Source: Candidatus Kerfeldbacteria bacterium | Lineage (GTDB): Bacteria; Patescibacteriota; Patescibacteriia; SBBC01 | Reading direction: 5' to 3' | Length of the DNA: 34,284 nt | Assembly: GCA_016204585.1 (NCBI GenBank) | Contig: JACQKH010000074.1 | Coordinates: 1 to 34,284, forward strand | Notes under the pieces: model-generated | What the model saw: the letters and a program-made list of their open reading frames with translations, nothing else | Told to the model about the DNA's origin: nothing | Database searches by the model: none | Translations under genes and position numbers: made by a program | Part shown: piece after piece, positions 1 to 8,456 of the stretch | Layout of the letters: each line of letters begins with the position of its first letter | How positions within the stretch are numbered: position 1 is the stretch's first letter

Positions 1-2139
1 AAGTTTGGTTGAGAAGAAAAGGCCGGAATCTGTATGCGAAGTCTTCGGTAGTGACGTCCAGGCTATTTTTGTGCCTGGCGGAGCCTCAAGAGTTAGTTCA
101 AACGTCCGATTCCTGGCTCCGGCTTGCTTCCCAACGGTCAAATCATAGCGGGCAAGAGAACCGCCAAGCGTCAGCGGGAGCTCGTAGGTGAAGCTGAAAG
201 TCTTGGTTTCTCCAGGATCAAGCTCAGTCCAGTTTCCAAACACGGTCTTGCCGAATTCATCGTTAATCCGCGTTCCGCTCTGCTCGTCAACGATTACTCG
301 ACCTTCGATGTCTGAGAAGAACGGATCGGGTTGCGATCCGGCCGGCAATTTCCAGAAAACATCTGGCGGTTCTTTGGTAAAACCGGTGGCGGCCAGCAGT
401 TTCGAACCGAACGGTACGTATAGGCGGTGGTAGGTTCGATTCCGACTGCCGGTGAAAATGTCGCCGGGAGTTCCTTGATGCGTTCGGGTAACTTCAATTG
501 TCGCGGTCACCCGACCGTCGGGTTCAATCCGCAGATGGTCGCGAATGATCTCGGAGATCACGCCGTCGGTCTTCCCGCCGCCGATATTCGAATCAACCAG
601 TTGGAGGAAATCTCCGTTCGAGGACGGCAGGCTTCCGGACCAACCGAGCTCGGCGATCTGTTGTTCGACCGCCGCCTCACCACTCCACAACTGTAAGTCC
701 CCGGCGGCCAAACTGGCAATCAGTACGCCGAGGAATGTCGGGTATTGATTGAAACTGAGTTTTGCCATTTGTTCGGCTATCACCGGGATCAAATCGACAA
801 TGAAACGCTTGGGATCGTTGACGCGCAGATCAAACTTCCGCTCGACCTGCGCCTGCGTGATTTCATCGAAGTTGGCGGCGTCCACGGTAACCCCGTAGGC
901 CGGCAGGTTGATCGGACCGGTGACGGTCAGCAGTCGTTCAATGAACGTATGGGTCAGGGCAATGACGCCCTCGGGCTTGAAGCCGCGCGCTTGCTCGTAG
1001 AACCGAGCGAATTGTTGAGCTGACGTCGGCCAATCGGGGTACCAGTTGGCATCGCGAAAGTACCAGCTCGGTGTAATCACCTGGAGTGGTAGCGGCGGGG
1101 TGATGGACGGTGAAATTAGGTCGTCAATCCCAAAGCTCCCGCGGTCGGGCGCGTCGAGAACCTTGAAGCGGCCCCGATCAAGACGGATTAAGGCGAAGCT
1201 GCCGACAAAACCGCCGGTCGGGCGAAGCTCGTTCGCGTTTTGGAAGACGAACAGATACTCAGATGGCTGTGACGCCCCCAGGATGGTCGCGACGATTCCG
1301 ACTGAGTCGGAAATTGTCGTGATGCTCTGCCGCAATCCCGGCAGAAGTTCCTGAATTCTGAGAATTTCTTCGCGGTAAGGCGAGGGCAGAGACTGAGCCT
1401 GCACCTGGCTGAGCTCGTCGAAGGCGCCGTTCAAATCCTGGAGGATGGCCTGCAAGGTCGGCTGGTCGCGTTCCAACCCGGCCACAAAATCCGCCGCTCC
1501 GGTCAAGCCCTCCCCCGATTCTACTAGTGGCTGGGCGATGGCAGTAAATCTTCGACCGGCATTGGCCAGCAAGCCAGCCGCTCGGACCAGATGCTTCCCG
1601 CTGCGAAGCTTAGCGCCGGCCACCGGCAGTTTTTCCAGAACGGCGTTTAGTCTCGGATTGACCTCTCGGAAAAATTCTTCGGCCGCGGAAAAACTCGCCC
1701 GGGCATCTTGAAATGCTTGGCTGGCTCCGGGCAAATCTTGCGATGAAGCTTTGGCGCCGGCCACTTTAAGCGACTGGTAGCCGGCTCGGGACGCCTCTAG
1801 CACGCGACTCTGCAGGCCGCGCATCTGCCCGAATAACGTGACCGAAGCGAACGCCAACAAGAGCGCGACGGCCAGAATTGGAAACGCGCCAATCCGGTAA
1901 CGACTGAAAATCGCGCGAAACCATATCGTCGTTCCGGCCGTTAGACTTTGGATGTCCCGGAAACGCTGGCGAGGCGGCAACTTTACCGTCGGCGCGCGCT
2001 GCCAGAATCTCTTTAGCACCTCGGAGCGCGGCTTTGATGCAGCTACCCGAGGCCGGGTCGCCTTTCGCAAATCCAATACATTCGCAGCCGGAATGTTAAT
2101 CTGCGTCAAGCGCGGATTGGCGGGCCGATGGGAGTCCAT
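1..2139 (-). CDS. DUF4012 domain-containing protein, C-terminus truncated by window edge
   Basis: Manual minus-strand reading from ATG at 2139 (MDSHRPANPRLTQINIPAANVLDLRKATRG...) is open to base 1; contains one TM segment and the motif NANELRPTGGFVGSFALIRLDRG typical of DUF4012. Missing from the ORF track because no stop lies in the window. Confidence 0.85.
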   Translation of the reverse strand, partial: MDSHRPANPRLTQINIPAANVLDLRKATRPRVAASKPRSEVLKRFWQRAPTVKLPPRQRFRDIQSLTAGTTIWFRAIFSRYRIGAFPILAVALLLAFASVTLFGQMRGLQSRVLEASRAGYQSLKVAGAKASSQDLPGASQAFQDARASFSAAEEFFREVNPRLNAVLEKLPVAGAKLRSGKHLVRAAGLLANAGRRFTAIAQPLVESGEGLTGAADFVAGLERDQPTLQAILQDLNGAFDELSQVQAQSLPSPYREEILRIQELLPGLRQSITTISDSVGIVATILGASQPSEYLFVFQNANELRPTGGFVGSFALIRLDRGRFKVLDAPDRGSFGIDDLISPSITPPLPLQVITPSWYFRDANWYPDWPTSAQQFARFYEQARGFKPEGVIALTHTFIERLLTVTGPINLPAYGVTVDAANFDEITQAQVERKFDLRVNDPKRFIVDLIPVIAEQMAKLSFNQYPTFLGVLIASLAAGDLQLWSGEAAVEQQIAELGWSGSLPSSNGDFLQLVDSNIGGGKTDGVISEIIRDHLRIEPDGRVTATIEVTRTHQGTPGDIFTGSRNRTYHRLYVPFGSKLLAATGFTKEPPDVFWKLPAGSQPDPFFSDIEGRVIVDEQSGTRINDEFGKTVFGNWTELDPGETKTFSFTYELPLTLGGSLARYDLTVGKQAGARNRTFELTLEAPPGTKIAWTSLPKTSHTDSGLFFSTKL

Positions 2140-2142
2140 GAA

Positions 2143-3288
2143 TTAAAATTTCCTGCCAACCGAATTGTACACCTCGAGCGTCTCTTTCGCCATCTTCGAC
2201 CAACTGAACAGTTTGACCCGGTCGGTTCCCCGCCGGCCAAGTTCGCGCCGGCGCTGCTCATCGTTCAACAAATCTCCAAGAACGGTTACCATGTCGTCAA
2301 TGCTGTATGGATCAAAATAGGCAGCCGCTTGGCCGTAGACCTCAGGCAGTGAGGAGGTTAGCGACGCCAGCACCGGCGTACCGCGGGCCATCGCCTCGAG
2401 ACCGGGTAAACCGAAGCCCTCGTAGATCGATGGACAGACATACAGGCTGGCCCGACGATAGAGCGCGTCCAACACTTCGTCACTAACATAACCGGTAAAA
2501 ACAATTTCGCGGCCGGTGCGATTGAGCTGACGGGCGGTCACGAATCGCTTAAGCCGACGGTAAAAATAATCGTCCCGCCCGGATAAAACCAGTTGGTATT
2601 TGAAGCCACGCTGGCGCAGCGCGGCCAGCGCGGCCACCAACCGTTCTAAGTTCTTATGCGGGTAGGCGGTACCGACGTACATGACGAACGGTTCGACGAT
2701 CCCCAATCGGCGTTCAAGTTCGGCCGGTGAAACCAGCGGCAGCTGCTGGGTCACGTCGCAAGCTTCGTAAATAACCGCAATCTTCTGGGCCGCCACCCGC
2801 CAGTTCGTTTGAATATCGCGCTTGGTGTTGTTGGTCACGGCAATGACCCTGGCCGAACGTTGGAGGGCTGCTCGGATAACTAAGTTGTAGGCCGCGTGCT
2901 TCAACCAGTAAAAGGCCGGCTCCAGTGTGGAAGCTCGGGTAGTTGGAAACTTACTCAGGATCAGGTCATGGACCGTGACCACAAACGGCCGCGGAGATAG
3001 CAGTGGAACGTTAAAATGAAGGAAATGGACGAAATCCAACCGTTGTTGACGGATGAGCGCGGGGAATTTTGATTGTTCCCCGAACGAATACCACTTCCAC
3101 GGAGCGAGTACTTTTCGAAACCTCGGGGCGGCCGGATGGTAGTAGGCGAAGTTTCCTTGGCCGAGGAACACCACGTATTCGTTGTGGTGGTCCTGCTCCT
3201 CGAGCTGTTCGATCAGCCGATTCGTGTATCGCCCTATCCCTGTGCCGGCGTGCGGACCGTAGAACCGCGCATCAATGCCGATTCGCAT
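2143..3288 (-). CDS. glycosyltransferase family 4 / group 1
   Basis: 381 aa; MRIGIDARFYGPHAGTGIGRYTNRLIEQL N-terminus and VMYVGTAYPHKNLERLV / VCPSIYEGFGLPGLEAMARGTPVLAS C-terminal GT4 motifs. Confidence 0.92.
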   Translation of the reverse strand: MRIGIDARFYGPHAGTGIGRYTNRLIEQLEEQDHHNEYVVFLGQGNFAYYHPAAPRFRKVLAPWKWYSFGEQSKFPALIRQQRLDFVHFLHFNVPLLSPRPFVVTVHDLILSKFPTTRASTLEPAFYWLKHAAYNLVIRAALQRSARVIAVTNNTKRDIQTNWRVAAQKIAVIYEACDVTQQLPLVSPAELERRLGIVEPFVMYVGTAYPHKNLERLVAALAALRQRGFKYQLVLSGRDDYFYRRLKRFVTARQLNRTGREIVFTGYVSDEVLDALYRRASLYVCPSIYEGFGLPGLEAMARGTPVLASLTSSLPEVYGQAAAYFDPYSIDDMVTVLGDLLNDEQRRRELGRRGTDRVKLFSWSKMAKETLEVYNSVGRKF

Positions 3289-3291
3289 GGT

Positions 3292-3936
3292 TTAGCGCTG
3301 GAGTGGTGGAGCGGTGGCCAGATACTCAACTAATGGTACCAGGAAAAGCAGGAGCGTTACGGCCACCAGTACCGAGACCGCTCCTAACAGCAGCGGGTTG
3401 GGTTGCGCCCTAATAATGACTGGCTTGGTGGACTGGATTTCGAAGATAGTCTTCCCGTCAGCCGTTCGGTTGGCTGCCTCGGCTCGCTGCTGCATGTTCT
3501 TGGTCAGTTCCGCCGCCAGTTTCGAGGCCTCATCGGCGGTGGCGGATGAATAAGTCACCACGATGTTCTGAGCCGAATATTTTTTCGTTTTGAATCTGGT
3601 GGTCAGGCGGCGAAGCGAGCCGACCGTTGGTGGGGTTAGTCCGGCCTGCTCGTAAATTTCAACTAACACTGGCGGCGCCTGCAGCCAGCTGACCACGGTT
3701 TGGGCGAACAGGTCAGCGGCCTGGAGCGCATAAAACCCGTCGTACTGATAATCGCTGGTGGATTCCTTGTTTACGCGGTTGACCGACAGAGACAGTGAGG
3801 TGGTGTAGTGAGGCGGTTGCCCGTAGGCCCAGGCGAAGGTGCCGCCGACGATTAGTGTGAAAATGATTAGACTCAACCTCAAGCGACGTTTAAAGAGAAA
3901 AAATGATTGGCGTAATTCCATACTATTTTTCTCCAA
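3292..3936 (-). CDS. Wzz/YveK-like polysaccharide chain-length / co-polymerase protein
   Basis: 214 aa, N- and C-terminal TM helices flanking an extracytoplasmic domain (FKRRLRLSLIIFTLIVGGTFAWAYGQPPHYTTSLSLSV ... PNPLLLGAVSVLVAVTLLLFLVPLVEYL), within the glycosyltransferase cluster. Confidence 0.75.
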   Translation of the reverse strand: MEKNSMELRQSFFLFKRRLRLSLIIFTLIVGGTFAWAYGQPPHYTTSLSLSVNRVNKESTSDYQYDGFYALQAADLFAQTVVSWLQAPPVLVEIYEQAGLTPPTVGSLRRLTTRFKTKKYSAQNIVVTYSSATADEASKLAAELTKNMQQRAEAANRTADGKTIFEIQSTKPVIIRAQPNPLLLGAVSVLVAVTLLLFLVPLVEYLATAPPLQR

Positions 3937-5082
3937 TTAATGTTCGGGGGTAAATCGCAACTCCGAGTGTGATTGCAGATGATGCTGCCAGGCCTTCTCC
4001 ACCGCCAGGCGAAACCGTTGTTTGAAGCGTTCGACGCTGAACTGTTCAGCGTGGGCTCGGATGGCGGCCGAATTGAATTCTTCCGGACGCCAGCGAATGA
4101 TCGTGTCAGCCAGCGATTCCCACTCGGCATCGTCAAAGAAGAGACCGGTCTTCCCGGGGACCACCGTCTCAAGCGCCCCGCCAGCGGCATAGGCGATCAC
4201 CGGTCGGCCCGACGCATTGGCCTCAAGCGCGGTGATGCCGAAGTCTTCCTCCTGTGGCTGGATGAAAGCCAGGCACTCGCGATACAGACGCATTAGTTCG
4301 GCCCGGTTCACTCGACCGAGAAACTCAATGTTTGATTTGGCCAGCTGGCGCAGCCGACCCTCCTCCGGACCGCTGCCGAAAACCTTCAACCGCAACCCTA
4401 GTCGGTTGAACGCTCGAATGGCCAGGTCATAGCGCTTGTACGCCACCAGACGACCGCCGATCAAATAGTAATCACCGACTTTCTCTGCCATATTTAAATC
4501 GGAAGTGTCAACCGGCGGGTGCATGATGATACTATCACGACGGTAGTACTTCTGCACACGTTGCTGCACATTTCGCGAGTTGGCGAAGAAAACGTCGACC
4601 CGATCAGCCGCCAGACGATCCCATTGCCGAATACGAGTCAGAATAAATGGGATAAAAACTTTCAGCAGCCGTGGGTACGGTAATTCATCGACGTAGCGAT
4701 GCGTGTCGCCCCAGAGGTAACGAGTCGGCGAATGACAATAGTCGATGTGCAGCGTCCGGGGAAGCGTGAGAACGCCTCGAGCGAAGGAGGCGGAGTTGGA
4801 GATGACCAGGTCATATTCGCTCAAATCAAAACGCTCCACCGCGTTCGGCATCCATGGCAAGTACCATTGATAGCGACGAACACCGAACGGCAGGCGCTGC
4901 AGGAAGGAGGTGCGAATGTCACGTTTCAGGAAAACTGGGTTGGCGCGCTGCGGATTATGGATCATGGTGTACGTCGGCGCGTCTGGATAGATCTCCTGCA
5001 GAATTGCCAACACCCGTTCCGCGCCGCCGTCCTGACCGAGGTGATCGTGGATGAGAGCCACCCGTCGCCGTCGTTCGGTCAT
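3937..5082 (-). CDS. glycosyltransferase family 4
   Basis: 381 aa; ALIHDHLGQDGGAERVLAILQEIYPDAPTYT, FIQPQEEDFGITALEANASGRPVIAYAAGGALETV. Confidence 0.92.
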   Translation of the reverse strand: MTERRRRVALIHDHLGQDGGAERVLAILQEIYPDAPTYTMIHNPQRANPVFLKRDIRTSFLQRLPFGVRRYQWYLPWMPNAVERFDLSEYDLVISNSASFARGVLTLPRTLHIDYCHSPTRYLWGDTHRYVDELPYPRLLKVFIPFILTRIRQWDRLAADRVDVFFANSRNVQQRVQKYYRRDSIIMHPPVDTSDLNMAEKVGDYYLIGGRLVAYKRYDLAIRAFNRLGLRLKVFGSGPEEGRLRQLAKSNIEFLGRVNRAELMRLYRECLAFIQPQEEDFGITALEANASGRPVIAYAAGGALETVVPGKTGLFFDDAEWESLADTIIRWRPEEFNSAAIRAHAEQFSVERFKQRFRLAVEKAWQHHLQSHSELRFTPEH

Positions 5083-5247
5083 CCCGTTAGAGAGTTAGCT
5101 CGTAAAGTATTCATAAGAACATTTCACCAGTTATGGATGAATAGCGCTCTCTCTAACGGGATCATCCCGTTATAAAGTTAAGATATGAAGCATCGAGGTA
5201 CATCGCGTAGTGATCCATGTTGAACGTGTACTTTCTAACGGGATCAT
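5079..5247. repeat. four copies of a 17-bp motif (CTYTMTAACGGGATSAY core TAACGGGAT), two in each orientation
   Basis: CTCTCTAACGGGATCAT 5149-5165; CTTTCTAACGGGATCAT 5231-5247; inverted copies at 5079-5095 and 5161-5177. Central pair forms the palindrome TAACGGGAT-C-ATCCCGTTA 5154-5172. Confidence 0.8.
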
Positions 5248-6629
5248 ACGGCCGATCTTGTGGACAGGACGATCCAAGGTGTTTTCAGCAGAATCTGCAA
5301 ATCCATCCGCAGCGACCAATTCTCGATGTAATATGTGTCCAGACGAACCTCCTCTTCAAAGGTCAGGTCCGAACGACCGGAAGTTTGCGCCATCCCCGTC
5401 ATACCTGGTTTAATCGACAGCAGCTTGCGATGATGTTTCTCGTAGCGGGCCACCTCGGCTGGCTCGTGTGGCCGCGGACCAACCAGGCTCATGTCGCCTT
5501 TGAACACATTCCAAAGCTGCGGCAGTTCGTCAAGCGAACTCTTACGAATGAATCGGCCGAACCGGGTAATCCGCGGATCATTCTTCATCTTGAAGAGCGG
5601 CCCTTCACGTTCATTTTTGTCCACCAGCTGGTCCTTCAAGGCCTCCGCGTTCTTAACCATCGAGCGGAATTTGAGGACGGTAAAGTGCTTGCCGCCCTGG
5701 CCGACGCGCTCCAGACCTAAAATCATGGGCCCCTCCGAATCGAGCTTCACTAAAATACCGATGATTATTAGCAGCGGCGATAAAAAAACTAAACCGATGA
5801 CTGACACCACGATGTCAAAAGCTCGTTTGATAATCTTCCCCCATCCATCAAGCGGAGTTCGCTTGATCTCGATGACCGGGACGCCAGCCAACATCTCGAT
5901 ATCAATGTGGGTGGCCCGGGAATCGAACAAATCAGCGGCGTAGCGGAAGATGAGGTTGTGGTCATTGCAAAAATCGATGAGCTGGAGGGTCCGGTCCTTT
6001 GGGCTCGAGGAGTCGCCGAGAACGACCTCGTCGATTCGCATATGACGCATCCGGTCAATCAGTTGGCTGAACATGTCCGGCGTGACTTCGTCATATCGAT
6101 CGACCACTCGGTAGCCAACGGCCAGATGTGTGCTGAGATAACCGACGATGTCGGTGGATGTTTCGTCTCGACCGACCAGGACGATGTTATGGACGCCGAT
6201 TCCTCTGACGAACAAACCGTGCTGAACACCACGGACGAACGCGCGTTCTATGATCATCAGGGTAACCGCCAAAATCCACCCAGCCAGGACGACGAAACGA
6301 GATGAGAAAAACTCGCGCTGGAAAAATATCAAGACGATGACCAGGAGAATGCCGGTCGAACAGGCCAAAAATATCTTGGCCACTTCATCCATGGCCCGAC
6401 GGGTGGAGCGAATCGAATACAGTCCAGACACAGCAAAAATTGTAATCCAGGCCGCCGCCACCACCAATAAAATATTCAGGTAAGTACGGAGAGGGATTAC
6501 TGCTTGAACTGGCAGAAACTGGTTGAAGGTAGTGAAACGGATGTAGTATGCCAGCAGTCCCGCGCCGATCAGAGTGGCGTAGTCGAGCGGGACGAGAAAC
6601 GCACTGAACGCGAGTTCCGACTTCTTCAT
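5244..6629 (-). CDS. undecaprenyl-phosphate sugar phosphotransferase (polyprenyl glycosylphosphotransferase)
   Basis: 461 aa; multi-TM N-terminus and bacterial sugar transferase domain (KRAFDIVVSVIGLVFLSPLLIIIGILVKLDSEGP ... KFRSMVKNAE ... SSLDELPQLWNVFKGDMSLVGPRP). Confidence 0.95.
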   Translation of the reverse strand: MKKSELAFSAFLVPLDYATLIGAGLLAYYIRFTTFNQFLPVQAVIPLRTYLNILLVVAAAWITIFAVSGLYSIRSTRRAMDEVAKIFLACSTGILLVIVLIFFQREFFSSRFVVLAGWILAVTLMIIERAFVRGVQHGLFVRGIGVHNIVLVGRDETSTDIVGYLSTHLAVGYRVVDRYDEVTPDMFSQLIDRMRHMRIDEVVLGDSSSPKDRTLQLIDFCNDHNLIFRYAADLFDSRATHIDIEMLAGVPVIEIKRTPLDGWGKIIKRAFDIVVSVIGLVFLSPLLIIIGILVKLDSEGPMILGLERVGQGGKHFTVLKFRSMVKNAEALKDQLVDKNEREGPLFKMKNDPRITRFGRFIRKSSLDELPQLWNVFKGDMSLVGPRPHEPAEVARYEKHHRKLLSIKPGMTGMAQTSGRSDLTFEEEVRLDTYYIENWSLRMDLQILLKTPWIVLSTRSAV

Positions 6630-6646
6630 ATCATAATGATGCCCTA

Positions 6647-7184
6647 GGGAGGCCTGTAAGCCGAATTCTGTCCGCCTCCGCCAAGGCTTCGACGGACACG
6701 TCCTCGTGAGTTCGAGGGCTTGCCAACCGGAGCCTCGGCGGAGGTTGGATGATCATCTCTCTTCGGCTACCATTGCTGGCAACCTGTAGCGATCAACCCG
6801 TCAGTCGGGTCGAATGACCCGACCAACCTATTTGATCTTGCACCAGGGAGGGTTTGCCCGCTTGAGCCGGTTACCCGGCTAAGCCGTGGGCTCTTACTTT
6901 ACCCGCCGGAGCGGGGTATCCCTCGCGAAGGAGGGCCCACGATTTCACCCTTACTCCGCCCGATAAGTCAGGTGGAGCGGTATGTTTCTGTTGCACTCTT
7001 CGTCCCGACGCGCTTGCGCGGTCGTGGATCCCTACGCTTCGTACAGTACGAGCATTCGCGAACGGACACTCGTAAAAATACTCGCGCGGCCGCTGTTAGC
7101 GGCTCCCTTAGTTCTCCGCCAAAGGCGGAGGGTGTTCGGACTTTCCTCCCCAGTCATACGACCGGGGCGATCATCCAGCCTCCC
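6647..7184 (-). ncRNA. rnpB: RNase P RNA, bacterial type A-like
   Basis: Reverse complement carries GGGAGGCTGGATGATCGC (5'), GAGGAAAGTCCGAACACC, GAGTGCAACAGAAACATACCGC, AAGGGTGAAATCGTGGG...GTAAAGTAAGAGCCCAC, AGAGAGATGATCATC, ACAGAATTCGGCTTACAGGCCTCCC (3'). P1 GGGAGGC/GCCTCCC closes the ends. Confidence 0.95.
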
Positions 7185-7198
7185 AAAGAGCGTTCTCC

Positions 7199-7227
7199 AG
7201 CGTACAAAAACTAGGCCGTTTCGTCAA
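7199..7227 (-). promoter_or_regulatory. candidate sigma70 promoter for rnpB
   Basis: Minus strand TTGACG - 17 bp - TACGCT, upstream of the rnpB 5' end; the -10 is weak. Confidence 0.35.
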
Positions 7228-7412
7228 GACCCCCGTAATGGTTCAATAGCTTGGCATCACCCTTCAGGTACACTGGTATGACAATGCCATACACTTTGAA
7301 TCCCCACCTTCACGGCTACGGATGGAGGCAGTGAAGATGGTGAGACCAGGCCAGAGCATTCAATCGGCGGCTCGGCACTTTAATGCGTAAAGTAAATCCC
7401 AGTAGCGAACCA

Positions 7413-8453
7413 TTATTCATGCAGCCAAAACCACAACTGATTTTCAAGTTTTTCCCGCAGCTTATAGCTATTTGCGTGTGATAGAACCCCACGATAGGAC
7501 TGCAGGGATTGTTCCAACCTTTCTTTGGTTATCTTTTCGGCTTTATACGCTTGTGCCTTCTGCCGAAGCTTTTTGAATATCCGCTGTCTCGTTTTCGTTC
7601 GCACAAGCTGATGATGCGGAAAAATCGTGTAGCCGAGGAAATCAATGCCCTGGCCGAGCTTTCGAATGCTGGTTTTCTTCGGGTGAAGGTTTAATGCTAA
7701 GGTTTGAGATAGAAAAAGATGGATTGGCTCGATCAAAGTTTCTAGATATTCTTTTTCATTGGACAGAATAATGAAGTCATCAGTGTACCGGGCATAATAC
7801 TTCACCTTTAGAACGTGTTTCACAAACTGATCAAACTCGTTCATGTACACGTTGGCAAAGAGTTGCGAGGTTAGATTGCCGATTGGCAGTCCTTTTGCTT
7901 CTGTTTTACTGTCCGAGAAACTACCAATGATTTCCTCCAGTAACCAGTGTGCGTCCGGGTCTTGCAATTTTCGCTTGAGCATGGTAAGGAGTATTGGCTG
8001 ATCGATACGGAAGAAGAACTTTTGTGCGTCGCACTTTAAAGCAAAGCACGGCCGCGTATCATTCCGGCTCACCTGCCTAGCCATTCTGGTCACCGCTTCA
8101 ACGCCTTTGTGCGTTCCCTTGTTTATTCGGCACGAAAACGAGTTGGGAATGAATGTCGGCTCGAATATGGGATTGAGAGCAGAAAACATTGCGTGATGCA
8201 GTATCCGGTCTCGCACTGATGCCTTGTGAATGTGCCGTTGCTTCGGGTCGTGAATGTAAAACGAGGTATATGTCCCGTGCCGATACTTCCTAGATCGCAA
8301 GTCACGGTGAAGTTGGAATAGGTTCGGTTCCAAATTCACCTCGTATTCCAAAACGTCCGGCTTGTTTCCTTTGTCGCTGTGAAACGCCTCCCACGCGGCA
8401 AACAGATTTTCTACCGAAATAATCCGCTCGTAAATATTATTAAACACTTTCAT
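7413..8453 (-). CDS. DGR-type reverse transcriptase
   Basis: 346 aa; catalytic YARYTDDFIIL (YxDD), GLPIGNLTSQLFANVYMNEFDQFVKH with the IGxxxSQ signature typical of DGR RTs, RDRILHHAMFSALNPIFEPTF, SFSCRINKGTHKGVEAV. Confidence 0.95.
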   Translation of the reverse strand: MKVFNNIYERIISVENLFAAWEAFHSDKGNKPDVLEYEVNLEPNLFQLHRDLRSRKYRHGTYTSFYIHDPKQRHIHKASVRDRILHHAMFSALNPIFEPTFIPNSFSCRINKGTHKGVEAVTRMARQVSRNDTRPCFALKCDAQKFFFRIDQPILLTMLKRKLQDPDAHWLLEEIIGSFSDSKTEAKGLPIGNLTSQLFANVYMNEFDQFVKHVLKVKYYARYTDDFIILSNEKEYLETLIEPIHLFLSQTLALNLHPKKTSIRKLGQGIDFLGYTIFPHHQLVRTKTRQRIFKKLRQKAQAYKAEKITKERLEQSLQSYRGVLSHANSYKLREKLENQLWFWLHE

Positions 8454-8456
8454 GCC

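Noticed and set aside
1-2352. Plus-strand small ORFs over the first 2.3 kb
   Set aside because: Complementary-strand ORFs over the open minus-strand DUF4012 gene, which the ORF track omitted because it is truncated at base 1.
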